From Pontibacter chinhatensis (GTDB lineage: Bacteria > Bacteroidota > Bacteroidia > Cytophagales > Hymenobacteraceae): a stretch of DNA of 64,000 nt. A model generated the notes under the pieces. That model was not told the DNA's origin. It did not search any database and worked only from the letters and a program-made list of their open reading frames with translations. Below are positions 1-7,915 of this stretch, in pieces (positions within the stretch are counted from its first letter, which is position 1; each line of letters starts with the position of its first letter). The position numbers were made by a program, and so were the translations under genes. The stretch is taken from assembly GCF_900113285.1 (NCBI RefSeq), contig NZ_FOOT01000002.1, forward strand, positions 62,001 through 126,000. Direction: 5' to 3'.

Positions 1-328
1 GAATGGTGGCAAATGTGATGGGAACATTAAGTATGGAATTAGAACCCCTGCGGAATTTATTGCAACTCTGAAAGGTGATTGTGATACTAGAACCTTACTA
101 GCTTTCACCATTTTAAACCATTTTAATTATGATGTGGCAATCTTGGGCAGCAATGTCTATAGCCATTCTATATTAGGTATTAACCTGCCTTACCAAGGTA
201 CCTACAAAACGGTAAGGGGTAAACGCTATGCAGTTTGGGAAACTACTGCTGCTAATATGAAACCAGGCGAACTACCAAGAGAAATCTCAAACATGCAAAA
301 CTGGACAGTAAATCTTATTTCACAATAA
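1..328 (+). CDS. Transglutaminase-like protein, 3' end only
   Basis: The reading frame is open from base 2 to the stop at 326-328, so the gene begins outside the window and only about 108 C-terminal residues are visible. They hold a plausible transglutaminase/papain-like triad: a Cys in GDCDTRT, a His in YSHSILG, and an acidic residue in WETTA. The spacing of Cys, then His, then Asp/Glu fits the transglutaminase-like superfamily, which includes proteases and protein cross-linking enzymes. The substrate cannot be deduced. The next gene starts one base after this stop, so the two are probably co-transcribed. The family call is an inference from motif order. Confidence 0.6.
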   Translation, partial: NGGKCDGNIKYGIRTPAEFIATLKGDCDTRTLLAFTILNHFNYDVAILGSNVYSHSILGINLPYQGTYKTVRGKRYAVWETTAANMKPGELPREISNMQNWTVNLISQ

Positions 329-329
329 T

Positions 330-833
330 ATGCTACAAAATCTAATCACTTTAGGAATAATAACTCTTTACGCATTACTGGTAGCCTATCTTTTAAACGC
401 CTTTATAAATCTGCAACTCAGGAAATTTATGAAGTCTAATGAAGTTAATTTATCATTAGCTTTAGTGAAGCTTACATTCCTGGTCGCTGGCGGCTTATTA
501 TTATCAGAAATCCCAGCAGTTATAAACACTTTATCAGATACTCTGCGAAACCAATATGCTTATGTGGAATTATACAAACTTACTTTTCAGAATGTAAGCT
601 TTTTTATAGGTATTATTCTGTTAGTATTGATTTTCATCTATTTTGTATCAACAGCTCTTTTTCGCTTAGTTTCCCCAAAGAACTCTTTCAAAATTGAAGT
701 TGCTAACAATGTAGTAGAAAGAGTAATCATCTTTATCGGTATTGTCTTAATAATAACTTTTAGCATCAAAGGCTATATCCCTATTCTGTTAGATTATTTC
801 ATTCCTTATCAAACAATACCTACAATTAGATAA
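330..833 (+). CDS. Four-helix integral membrane protein, unknown function
   Basis: This 167-residue protein has about four hydrophobic segments, near residues 5-25, 45-65, 90-115 and 130-155, joined by short polar loops. No catalytic motif or recognisable family signature is visible. The ATG at 330 lies one base after the stop of the transglutaminase-like gene, so the two are probably translated from one message and the membrane protein may be its partner. Base composition is more AT-rich than in the genes beyond 13.8 kb, in keeping with the accessory character of this segment. Confidence 0.6.
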   Translation: MLQNLITLGIITLYALLVAYLLNAFINLQLRKFMKSNEVNLSLALVKLTFLVAGGLLLSEIPAVINTLSDTLRNQYAYVELYKLTFQNVSFFIGIILLVLIFIYFVSTALFRLVSPKNSFKIEVANNVVERVIIFIGIVLIITFSIKGYIPILLDYFIPYQTIPTIR

Positions 834-842
834 CCCCGCCCC

Positions 843-1448
843 ATGATCCTCTTCTTCGACACAGAAACAGCTGGTCTGCCCCGCAACTGGAAGGCGCCGC
901 ATACCGACACGAACAACTGGCCACGTATGGTGCAGCTGGCCTGGCAGGCATTTACACCACAAGGGCAGTACCTTTCCGGTGGCAACTATATCATAAGGCC
1001 CGATGGTTTTACTATACCTGCCGAAACAAGTAAAATTCATCGCATTACTACTGAACGTGCTCTACGTGAAGGAGTAGCCTTAGAAGAAGTAATGTCGCAG
1101 TTCGCACAGGCGTTGAGTACCTGCTCGCATGTTGTAGCGCACAATATTAACTTCGACAAGAACATTGTAGGTGCAGAATTTATAAGGGCTGGTATTAACC
1201 GCCCCCTGTTTAACAGGCAGCACATATGCACCATGCAGCGTACTACTGATTTCTGTGCCATACCGGGCAACTATGGCTATAAATGGCCTACTTTATCGGA
1301 GTTACATTATAAGCTGTTTAACGAATACTTTGATGAAGCCCACGATGGTTTTGTGGACGTAAGCGCTACAACAAAGTGTTTCTGGGAACTGGAGAAGCAA
1401 AACTTCTTCGGCAACCTATTTGCTGCAAAAGAACCCGAAATGTTTTGA
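843..1448 (+). CDS. DEDDh 3'-5' exonuclease (DnaQ-like)
   Basis: This 201-residue single-domain protein has the complete DEDDh signature: FDTETAG with Asp6 and Glu8 (Exo I), HNINFD with Asp105 (Exo II), and HDGFVD with His167 and Asp172 (Exo III). These residues bind the two metals that hydrolyse a 3'-terminal phosphodiester. It is short and lacks a polymerase or BRCT partner domain, as in stand-alone nucleases of the epsilon-subunit superfamily. Its substrate (DNA or RNA) is not evident. The ATG at 843 follows the previous stop by nine bases. A second, different DEDDh protein is encoded at 25.9 kb. Confidence 0.85.
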   Translation: MILFFDTETAGLPRNWKAPHTDTNNWPRMVQLAWQAFTPQGQYLSGGNYIIRPDGFTIPAETSKIHRITTERALREGVALEEVMSQFAQALSTCSHVVAHNINFDKNIVGAEFIRAGINRPLFNRQHICTMQRTTDFCAIPGNYGYKWPTLSELHYKLFNEYFDEAHDGFVDVSATTKCFWELEKQNFFGNLFAAKEPEMF

Positions 1449-1512
1449 AGAAATCACTGAACGAACCGGTAATACACTAAAACGCATATCACCCAAAATA
1501 CAATCAAATTAT

Positions 1513-1917
1513 ATGAAACAAATTTACTTAGCAGGGTTGGTCACAATTATAACCCTTACCTGTTCATTAACTTCTAGTGCACAAGCGAGACTTACTATCG
1601 AAAACAATTCGATGCGGACAATGACGGTCAAAGTTATGAGTGGATCAACTGGAAAAGGTACTCTACATAAGACAGTTTCTATTGGAAAACATAGTTCTGG
1701 AACCGTTTATTTTTCAGAAACCGGCTATTATTTCACTAAAACTAAAGCTGTCCTAAGTGGTAGAGATCCTGTTTATCAAAAAGGAAAACCATTTAAGGTA
1801 GTAAATGATGACACTGGCTACTCTGTTATGACCCTCACATTTTCTATTACAGAGTCTACTGTACCACAAGTTACTGGTGGTCAGCAAATCTCCCGCCAGG
1901 AGTTTGATCAGAATTAG
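1513..1917 (+). CDS. Secreted protein of unknown function
   Basis: The start at 1513 is preferred over an upstream in-frame ATG at 1420 because it gives a clean signal peptide: MKQ, then a hydrophobic core, then TSSAQA with likely cleavage around residue 21-23. The mature part of about 110 residues is rich in Ser/Thr and alternating hydrophobic residues, suggesting a small beta-sandwich domain exported to the periplasm or surface. It has no recognised motif or sorting tail. A strong rho-independent terminator lies about 85 bases downstream at 2003-2031, so this is the last gene of the short leftward cluster. Confidence 0.65.
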   Translation: MKQIYLAGLVTIITLTCSLTSSAQARLTIENNSMRTMTVKVMSGSTGKGTLHKTVSIGKHSSGTVYFSETGYYFTKTKAVLSGRDPVYQKGKPFKVVNDDTGYSVMTLTFSITESTVPQVTGGQQISRQEFDQN

Positions 1918-2002
1918 GGGGCTGCTTTAACCTAATTACACAAATTTCTCCTGTGATCTTATTTTTACTCCTATCTCGATACACTATATACATGATAAAT
2001 GG

Positions 2003-2031
2003 CAGCGGGCTTCAAATTGCCCGCTGTTTTT
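2003..2031 (+). terminator. Rho-independent terminator
   Basis: A perfect 8-bp stem, CAGCGGGC paired with GCCCGCTG, has an 8-base loop and is followed by five T residues. It sits downstream of the secreted-protein gene ending at 1917. Confidence 0.9.
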
Positions 2032-2058
2032 ATACCTAACATCCCTACAGAACTAATT

Positions 2059-2263
2059 ATGGAAACCAACGCTTTTAAGCAGGCTAGCCTGGAGCAACTG
2101 CATCGCCTGTACTATAACCTGCAACACCGCATTCTGCGGGAAATATTCTTATCTGACCAAGTTTGACAACCTGCTAAGCCCTAAACCAGAAGGAGAAGGC
2201 TTACTTAGCGAAACAGGCACTATCGAACCAACCAACATTGTAGAAAAGGTGACTGCGGAGTAA
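2059..2263 (+). pseudogene. Small frameshifted reading frame, unknown
   Basis: An ATG at 2059 opens a frame (METNAFKQASLEQLHRL...) that stops at 2164-2166. A one-base shift near 2148 continues the coding character through TKFDNLLSPKPEGEG to a stop at 2261-2263. Joined, the two parts would make about 68 residues. No family was recognised. The frame break and the degraded transposon gene just downstream suggest a decayed gene, but chance coding potential cannot be excluded. Confidence 0.35.
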
Positions 2264-2390
2264 GCATGCGGCCAACCACACCTTTGAAAGAATAAGTTAA
2301 TTAATTATTGAGCTTGAGCGTATCCGTTCGACCAAGTGCATCTTTCTGGCCTGAGTCACAGGGCTTAGTTTTGCTGGCAAAAAGAGTAAG

Positions 2391-2555
2391 ATGACCCATC
2401 AAGAGAAAATGCTCCACTTAGTGGAGGTGTATGAACAGAGCGTGCATAGCTAGCGGGCCTTCTGTCGGGACCAGGGCCTGAAGGTTTCCCAGTTCACCTA
2501 CTGAATCCACAAGGTCCGGAAGGAAACGCAAGCCACTTCTGGTTTTGTCAGCTAA
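2391..2555 (+). pseudogene. Degraded IS66-type accessory protein (TnpA-like)
   Basis: The frame from ATG 2391 reads MTHQEKMLHLVEVYEQS, then a TAG stop, then RAFCRDQGLKVSQFTY, then a TGA stop, then IHKVRKE, ending at 2553-2555. Family knowledge: the SR.AFC...GL..S.F.YW.HKLRK pattern is typical of the small helix-turn-helix protein that precedes the IS66-family TnpB and transposase genes. The TGA stands where the conserved Trp is expected (TGG to TGA). With two in-frame stops and no tnpB or transposase following, this is a dead remnant. No matching terminal repeats were identified with confidence. Confidence 0.6.
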
Positions 2556-2800
2556 GCCCGCCTGAGGTCTTAACTTCAATTTACAGTCAAGTACATGTCT
2601 GGCAGGTTAGGTTCTACTACACTTAAGTACCTGCCAGACCTTTAATATAAGATCACTCTTTTCCTCTACCCCTATCACATTCTGATACTCTATTCTAGAG
2701 ACTGACACCTAACACTACTTAAATACACCGCTTTAAGGCACTCCCAGCACTGGCACCAGCTTTGTAATATCCTGTGCATCACCAAAACGCTATATAGGAT
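2556..2800. other. Gene-free stretch with one strong hairpin
   Basis: No credible gene was seen here. GTCTGGCAGGT at 2597-2607 pairs perfectly with ACCTGCCAGAC at 2629-2639 across a 21-base loop. There is no T tract, so it is more likely a transposon-related or REP-like hairpin than a classical terminator. The rest appears to be leader sequence for the DUF2130 gene at 2801. Confidence 0.5.
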
Positions 2801-4069
2801 ATGAAAAACGCTACCACTATTTCCTGCCCACAATGCTCACACGAATTTAACCCAGAGGCGGCCATTGCATCTCGCATAGAGCAAGAGCTTAAAAACAAGT
2901 TTGCTGAGCAGGCAAGTCTGCTGCATCGTCAGCACGAAGCAAAACGACTGGAAGTCGAAAAAGAGAAAAAACAACTGGAAGAAATGCGACTGCAGCAGGA
3001 ACAGCTGGTGCAGGAACAGGTAGCCCGCGAGCGTGGCGTACTCGAAAACAAACTGAGGACAGAACTTAACCAAAGCATGGGGAATGACCTGGCTTTGCTG
3101 AAGGAAGAGAAAGCCCTGATGGAGCAAAAGCTGAAGGAGAAACAGCAGAACGAACTGCAGCTGTTGCGTCGCCAGCGTGAACTTGAGGATAAAGAGCGCG
3201 AACTGGAGCTGAAGACCGAGCGCCGTATCCTGAGCATGCGTACGGAACTGGAGCAGAAGATACGCCAGACCGAAAGTGAGCAGACCGAACTAAAGCTGAA
3301 GGAAAAGGATAAGCAGATTGAGGACATGAAAAAGCTGGTGGAGGAAATGAAGCGCAAGAGCGAGCAGGGCTCTATGCAGCTGCAGGGAGAAGTGCAGGAG
3401 CTGGCCCTGGAGGAGAAGCTACAGCAGACCTTCCCTTTTGACCTGATAGCAGAAGTTGGTAAAGGGGTGCGCGGCGCAGATGCCCTCCAAACGGTACGCG
3501 GCACCATGGGCGAGGACTGCGGCACCATCATCTACGAGAGCAAGCGCACCAAGGCCTTTGGCAACGACTGGGTAGAAAAACTAAAAGCTGATGCCCGCAC
3601 CGCCAAAGCTGATATAATGGTACTCGTAACGGAGGTCTTGCCGAAGGGTATGCAGCACTTCGGGCAGTATGAGGGGGTGTGGGTCTGCACCTACCAGGAG
3701 TTCGTGCCGATGGTGGTGCTCCTGCGCGACTGCCTACTTAAAGTAGCTGCCGCAACCGCAAGCCAGGAGAACAAGGGCAGCAAAATGCAGATGCTCTACA
3801 ATTACCTGACCAGCACCGAGTTCAGCCATCAGTTTGCGGCCGTAGCAGAGGGCATCTCCAGCCTGAAGAGCGGTATCGTAAAGGAGCGCGCCCAGATGGA
3901 GAAGATCTGGAAGGAGCGCGAGAAGCAGCTGGAGAAATCACTGTTAAACATCTGCGGCATGTATGGCTCAGTGCGAGGTATTGCCGGTGGCGCTGTTCAG
4001 GAGATCAACTTACTCGAGCAGAGCGAAACGCAGGCGTTACCGCCAGTCTCTCAGCCCCAACTAAACTAA
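2801..4069 (+). CDS. DUF2130 coiled-coil protein
   Basis: This 422-residue protein begins with a short putative zinc-binding segment (CPQC near residues 9-12). A long charged coiled coil rich in Glu, Lys and Gln runs from about residue 20 to 210. A globular DUF2130 domain follows at about 205-340, with the family's hallmark GTIIYESKRTKAF...WVEKLK and LVTEVLP stretches. The conserved acidic and Lys residues resemble a nuclease-like fold, but the function of DUF2130 is not established. Family proteins often occur in accessory and defence-rich DNA. A GC-rich hairpin follows the stop. Two-domain architecture and length are normal for the family. Confidence 0.85.
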   Translation: MKNATTISCPQCSHEFNPEAAIASRIEQELKNKFAEQASLLHRQHEAKRLEVEKEKKQLEEMRLQQEQLVQEQVARERGVLENKLRTELNQSMGNDLALLKEEKALMEQKLKEKQQNELQLLRRQRELEDKERELELKTERRILSMRTELEQKIRQTESEQTELKLKEKDKQIEDMKKLVEEMKRKSEQGSMQLQGEVQELALEEKLQQTFPFDLIAEVGKGVRGADALQTVRGTMGEDCGTIIYESKRTKAFGNDWVEKLKADARTAKADIMVLVTEVLPKGMQHFGQYEGVWVCTYQEFVPMVVLLRDCLLKVAAATASQENKGSKMQMLYNYLTSTEFSHQFAAVAEGISSLKSGIVKERAQMEKIWKEREKQLEKSLLNICGMYGSVRGIAGGAVQEINLLEQSETQALPPVSQPQLN

Positions 4070-4075
4070 ATTCCC

Positions 4076-4099
4076 GGCGGCACCCGAGCGGGTGCCGCC
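4076..4099 (+). terminator. Terminator-like hairpin after DUF2130 gene
   Basis: A perfect 10-bp stem, GGCGGCACCC paired with GGGTGCCGCC, has a 4-base loop starting seven bases after the stop codon. Only a short pyrimidine run follows, so termination may be weak. Confidence 0.65.
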
Positions 4100-4146
4100 C
4101 CTCCCTTTACCCAACATCTTGTTCACTACCCACTAAAACTTATACC

Positions 4147-4788
4147 ATGAGTACAAAGAAAATCCATAACTTGATCATCCTCGACGAAAGCGGTTCAATG
4201 CAGTCTATTAAAACACCTACCATTACAGGCTTTAACGAAGTTGTGCAAACTGTAAAAGGAGCCAAAGAAAAATATCCGGAGCAGGAGCATTTCATCTCTC
4301 TTTTTACTTTTAATGGCGATGGCATCAAGCCAAAGCTTTTCATGGTACCCATTGCGGCATTGGAAGAAATCGATGGAAATATCTATCAGCCTAATTCCAT
4401 GACGCCCCTGTTCGATGCCATCGGAATCAGTGTAAACAAACTAAAGTATAACCTGACGGAAGTGAAAGATTACAATGTGCTCGTTACAATTCTCACAGAC
4501 GGTTACGAAAACGCATCGAAAGAATTCACAGGTAGTGAAGTAAAAAAGCTAGTAGAAGAGTTGAAGAGTAAAGGTTGGACATTTACCTATATTGGGGCCA
4601 ATCATGATGTGGAGCAGGTAGCCATGTCGATTTCCATCACCAACGTGTTGAAGTTCGAGTCTAATGATTCGGGCACCAATAGCATGTGGGCAAAAGAGCG
4701 ATCTTCCAGGATGAACTACCTCCGCAAGCTGAGCCTAAACGAGGACGCACAAGACAACTACTTCAGAGAAGACCCACAAAATAACTAG
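4147..4788 (+). CDS. Cytoplasmic von Willebrand factor A (VWA) domain protein
   Basis: The protein of 213 residues is essentially one VWA domain. The metal-ion-dependent adhesion site is intact: DESGSM with Asp13, Ser15 and Ser17, a Thr in MTPLFDA, and an Asp in LTDGYEN. No signal peptide is present, so it acts in the cytoplasm. Stand-alone cytoplasmic VWA proteins usually serve as scaffolds for MoxR-type ATPases or in tellurium- and stress-type clusters, but no such ATPase is visible here. It opens a run of six same-strand genes extending to 7812. The family call is firm; the partner is unknown. Confidence 0.85.
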   Translation: MSTKKIHNLIILDESGSMQSIKTPTITGFNEVVQTVKGAKEKYPEQEHFISLFTFNGDGIKPKLFMVPIAALEEIDGNIYQPNSMTPLFDAIGISVNKLKYNLTEVKDYNVLVTILTDGYENASKEFTGSEVKKLVEELKSKGWTFTYIGANHDVEQVAMSISITNVLKFESNDSGTNSMWAKERSSRMNYLRKLSLNEDAQDNYFREDPQNN

Positions 4789-4842
4789 GTCAGTTCTCAA
4801 TACCTAACCTCTCTTAATAAAACCTATCTATAACCACCTACT

Positions 4843-5208
4843 ATGTTCAAATTTATTGAAGTACCCGAAGGCCTACAGCTTACCTTAACAGATGAAGCTA
4901 AACTCCGCCAAGAGTTCCCGAACCTGGATGTGAACCTTTACGAAGCCATGGAATACTGCGACTTCGCTCCAGAAGGAAAAAAGGCCGACGACTGGAGTGA
5001 TATTAGCGGTTCTATTGGGCATGCCGCCATCGGGCATGGCATAGTTGAATTAAGCATTGGAGAGTTGGGCTATTTAGAGAATATACCTACCTGCATGTTT
5101 GAAAATCCGCAGATAAAGCCGGATGACATCTTGAAAGAGTTGGCCAAGCACGGGAAGCTTTTATTTACTCCTTTTGAGTTTTCTTATCATATGCCCACAG
5201 AAAAGTAG
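4843..5208 (+). CDS. Hypothetical acidic protein
   Basis: The product is 121 residues, acidic and soluble, with no signal peptide or membrane segment. No catalytic motif was recognised. A Gly/His-rich stretch (GSIGHAAIGHGI) lies in the middle. The ATG at 4843 is preceded by an A-rich leader typical of Bacteroidota. It follows the VWA gene by 54 bases on the same strand and precedes another small unknown gene, so the group may form one transcription unit. Codon use looks genuine. Function cannot be assigned. Confidence 0.6.
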   Translation: MFKFIEVPEGLQLTLTDEAKLRQEFPNLDVNLYEAMEYCDFAPEGKKADDWSDISGSIGHAAIGHGIVELSIGELGYLENIPTCMFENPQIKPDDILKELAKHGKLLFTPFEFSYHMPTEK

Positions 5209-5267
5209 CAAGTGCAGCTAAGAGAGTAACTTATTACATATAGCTCAGTTTAAAATCATATTATTTT

Positions 5268-5582
5268 ATGCTAGATTACCTGCTTTCTAAAGAACCTAAC
5301 AATTGGGACCTGCGAGGCGATCCGTACTTATGGCAGGAGTTGCGGAACTACCTTAAGCATGAAAGTGAGCCCGAAACCGAAGCAGAGCTTGAAGCAGTCC
5401 TGATAAAGGGGTTTGAAATATTTACTGGAGCATCTCCTGCTACGGGTAAAGAAATATTTGTAGAGAAGTTCAGCCATGGTGGCACGTCAAGCGGCTTTGT
5501 CTGCTGCGACTTTTGGCTCCGGAAGGGCTTTCCATTTTTGCTTGAAGCTTTCAGACAACATAAAAATCTTAAGCTTACCTAG
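5268..5582 (+). CDS. Hypothetical small protein
   Basis: This is a 104-residue soluble protein with an acidic central helix-like segment (ESEPETEAELEAVL) and a C-terminal half containing FSHGGTSSGFVCCDFW, whose adjacent Cys residues are notable. No family was recognised. It lies between another small unknown gene (stop 5208) and the 232-residue protein starting at 5596, only 13 bases downstream. It is therefore likely to be co-transcribed with the following genes. Confidence 0.6.
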   Translation: MLDYLLSKEPNNWDLRGDPYLWQELRNYLKHESEPETEAELEAVLIKGFEIFTGASPATGKEIFVEKFSHGGTSSGFVCCDFWLRKGFPFLLEAFRQHKNLKLT

Positions 5583-5595
5583 CTCTTAAAAACTC

Positions 5596-6294
5596 ATGCA
5601 CCCACTCTTACACATCAATACCTCCTCCAGGGCAAGCGTGGAGGAGAGCTTTTTCAGCATTGCCAGCAAGCTGATGCGCGATTACCAGCTTGTTGTAAAC
5701 GAACAACGATACCGGCTGGTGGACATCGAGTTCTACTACTACGCCCCTGGCATGTTTGAGGACGTGTACGCCCACAAACATGAGGCGCAACTCCAGGTGG
5801 GCAAATGGTACTTCCACGGTTCTGGTATTGACATCACCTTCGGGGACGGAGAATGCTACGGCGGTATTCTGATCCGGGCCATAGCCAAAGTAACGGGAGA
5901 AGGCTTTGCCTGCCTAGACGGCATCTACAGGGAAGTACACGGCCCGTTAAACGTAAAGACAGAGATCTTGTCTAACATAGGCAGCGCCTTTGAGCGGAAA
6001 GCCTCCTTTTTATACCTCGAAGATGTGAGCTTGGACCCCATGGGAGCCAATATGGTAGATAACCGGTATGTTATCAAAACCAGCCGTATCGGCTTGAACA
6101 AAGATAATGATACCGCAGACCAAAGCTTCTACAAGGGCAAGTACCGCTATGTCATCTTCCCGCACTTAAAGCTGAAGAACAAAACCCAGATAGCCCTGGA
6201 CATGCGGGAGCAGTTCCCAGAAATGACAATAGATGAGATAAACAGGGAGCTGGGTTCCAGATTCTTGAAAGAAGAAAATTGCCAGACAGTATGA
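5596..6294 (+). CDS. Hypothetical protein, possible methylpurine-glycosylase-like fold
   Basis: This 232-residue soluble protein has a central conserved-looking block: VDIEFYYYAP, then HKHEAQLQVGKWYFHGSGID, then FGDGECYGGILIRAI. The order acidic-Tyr motif, Tyr/His-Gly motif, Gly-rich turn, LIRA loosely resembles alkyladenine (MPG/AAG-type) DNA glycosylases, but similarity is weak and the fold is only an inference. No signal peptide is present. Its TGA stop overlaps the likely ATG of the next gene (ATGA, 6291-6294), showing translational coupling. The gene belongs to the packed unit 5596-7812. Confidence 0.6.
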   Translation: MHPLLHINTSSRASVEESFFSIASKLMRDYQLVVNEQRYRLVDIEFYYYAPGMFEDVYAHKHEAQLQVGKWYFHGSGIDITFGDGECYGGILIRAIAKVTGEGFACLDGIYREVHGPLNVKTEILSNIGSAFERKASFLYLEDVSLDPMGANMVDNRYVIKTSRIGLNKDNDTADQSFYKGKYRYVIFPHLKLKNKTQIALDMREQFPEMTIDEINRELGSRFLKEENCQTV

Positions 6295-6950
6295 CACTAG
6301 AAAACATAACGAACCATATAAACGCCAACGCGGCAGCCATCACAGAAAACCTTGCGCATGAGAGCATAGAGGTGCACAAGTACCTGATGCAGAAGTTCAG
6401 CCGCACGAATGCGGCAGAGGATCTCCTCTTCCAGTTCCTGTACAGGAGTTTTTATAGGCTCGACAACGCTGGCCTTACGGCTGAGTTCAAGACAGCTTAT
6501 TTTAATATATTCGAAGAAGAAAGAGCTAATCAGCATCCTAATATCAAAGCTATTCTTCAAAAGCTGAGAAACTTCAAAAACAAGAAAGGTCAGGAGAATG
6601 TGCAGTTTTCTTTTGCCACGAAACTGGCAAATACCATTAACAACAGCTACCCGATCTACGACAGCGAGGTGGCCAGGGTGTTTGGCTACTCCAGGCCTCT
6701 TGACAAAGACTTCGACAAGAAGGTAGACAAGTACCTGCTGCAGTTCCAGCATATCAGGGAGGCCTATGATAAGATACTTGCTGAAAACCTGCTCAAGCCT
6801 ACCATAGAGCTCTTTAATAATAGGTTCCAAGGCCACAGCCTCCCGGAGATGAAGCGGCTGGACTTTATCTTCTGGTCCGCGGGCAAGCTGCTGAAAAAGG
6901 AAGTCGCAACTAGGAAAGAACCTCAGCAGTTAGACCTTGCCTCTGCCTAA
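6291..6950 (+). CDS. Hypothetical helical protein coupled to deiminase gene
   Basis: The start at 6291 is chosen because it forms an ATGA overlap with the previous stop; another start at 6279 would add four residues. The product of about 219 residues is mostly alpha-helical and basic. The segment FATKLANTINNSYPIYDSEV resembles stretches found in some helix-rich DNA-associated proteins, in which a Pro-Ile-Tyr-Asp motif follows a Lys/Leu-rich helix. I could not name the family. The deiminase-type gene begins at about 6955, immediately after this stop, so the three genes are likely made together. Confidence 0.6.
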   Translation: MTLENITNHINANAAAITENLAHESIEVHKYLMQKFSRTNAAEDLLFQFLYRSFYRLDNAGLTAEFKTAYFNIFEEERANQHPNIKAILQKLRNFKNKKGQENVQFSFATKLANTINNSYPIYDSEVARVFGYSRPLDKDFDKKVDKYLLQFQHIREAYDKILAENLLKPTIELFNNRFQGHSLPEMKRLDFIFWSAGKLLKKEVATRKEPQQLDLASA

Positions 6951-6954
6951 GTAC

Positions 6955-7812
6955 ATGGTTACAGACCGTGACACCAACTTCGTCTTTTTCAGCAGCCTGA
7001 TCAGTGAGCGGCCGGAGCTGAAAAGCTTTTGGCTGTACCTAGAGAAAATACTTAGGCGTGCCGGTATAGGGTACGGCTTTATCGAGAACACCAGGGACAT
7101 CTGGTGCCGTGACTATATGCCGGTGCAGGTAGCGCCGAAGCAGTTTGTGCAATTTACCTACTCCCCCTCCTACTGCAACACCAATAAGTACCGTCACCTG
7201 ATAACCGACACAACACGGGTGCAGCTCAGCACTCCTTTGGCAGTCACCCCCCTACATAACACTTTGGTGATAGACGGTGGTAATGTGGTGCGCTCGGGCA
7301 ATGCCGTGGTGATGACGGAGCGGGTCTTTAAAGAAAACAAGGCTCTCATGAAAGAAACTGTTACAGCCCGGCTAACGCAGGCGTTGAAGGTCGAGCACCT
7401 ATACTTTATTCCATCCCAGCCCTATGACATGACCGGCCACTCCGATGGCATGGTTCGTTTTATGGACGACCATACTTTACTGGTAGCTGATTTTAGCAGA
7501 GAGCTAGATTATTGGAAAACAACGTATAGGAATGCTCTGCAAAAGACCGGCCTTCGTTTAATCGACCTCCCAGCTGTGAACACCTACGTCAAAAATACCC
7601 AAGGCGACTATACCGCTATCGGCTGCTACATCAATTTCGCCTGGATCGGCAATGTGATCCTGTTCCCGCAATTCGACCTGTCGGAAGACAAAGAAGCTCT
7701 GAAAGAGGCAAAGCTCATTTTCAGAGATTATAAAGTTATACCTGTGCCGTCGTCAGAGCTAGCCATAGATGGCGGGGTGCTGAATTGTGCGACTTGGAAT
7801 GTGCGGGTATGA
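6955..7812 (+). CDS. Agmatine deiminase / PAD-family hydrolase
   Basis: The first ATG after the upstream stop is at 6955, giving 285 residues; a TTG at 6937 is possible. The peptidyl-arginine-deiminase-like signatures appear in order: TRDIWCRDYMPV, IDGGNVV, MTGHSDGMVRF, and C-terminal GGVLNCATWN, whose Cys near residue 278 would be the nucleophile. Known family members hydrolyse guanidino groups, for example agmatine to N-carbamoylputrescine. The neighbours are unknown proteins and no polyamine gene is present, so the substrate may differ from agmatine. It is shorter than typical agmatine deiminases (about 340-370 residues). One core motif copy (TATACTT) occurs inside. Confidence 0.8.
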   Translation: MVTDRDTNFVFFSSLISERPELKSFWLYLEKILRRAGIGYGFIENTRDIWCRDYMPVQVAPKQFVQFTYSPSYCNTNKYRHLITDTTRVQLSTPLAVTPLHNTLVIDGGNVVRSGNAVVMTERVFKENKALMKETVTARLTQALKVEHLYFIPSQPYDMTGHSDGMVRFMDDHTLLVADFSRELDYWKTTYRNALQKTGLRLIDLPAVNTYVKNTQGDYTAIGCYINFAWIGNVILFPQFDLSEDKEALKEAKLIFRDYKVIPVPSSELAIDGGVLNCATWNVRV

Positions 7813-7821
7813 AATAAAAAC

Positions 7822-7840
7822 CGCCACTCAGCTAGTGGCG
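7822..7840 (+). terminator. Weak hairpin after deiminase gene
   Basis: A 6-bp stem, CGCCAC paired with GTGGCG, has a 7-base loop and no T tract. It lies ten bases after the stop and is a possible transcript end or stability element. Confidence 0.35.
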
Positions 7841-7915
7841 ATTTGATGATTCATTAAGTGTTGACCTGAAAATAATCAGCTATAAATTTTCTTAAACTAT
7901 CTTTATGAAAGGGAT

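Noticed and set aside
1420..1512. Longer start for the secreted protein at 1513
   Set aside because: It would overlap the exonuclease gene and hide the signal peptide.
2929..3531. Long minus-strand reading frame (200 residues) antisense to the DUF2130 gene
   Set aside because: It is Ser/Arg/Cys-rich low-complexity sequence, the mirror image of a coiled-coil coding region, and has no protein-like motif.
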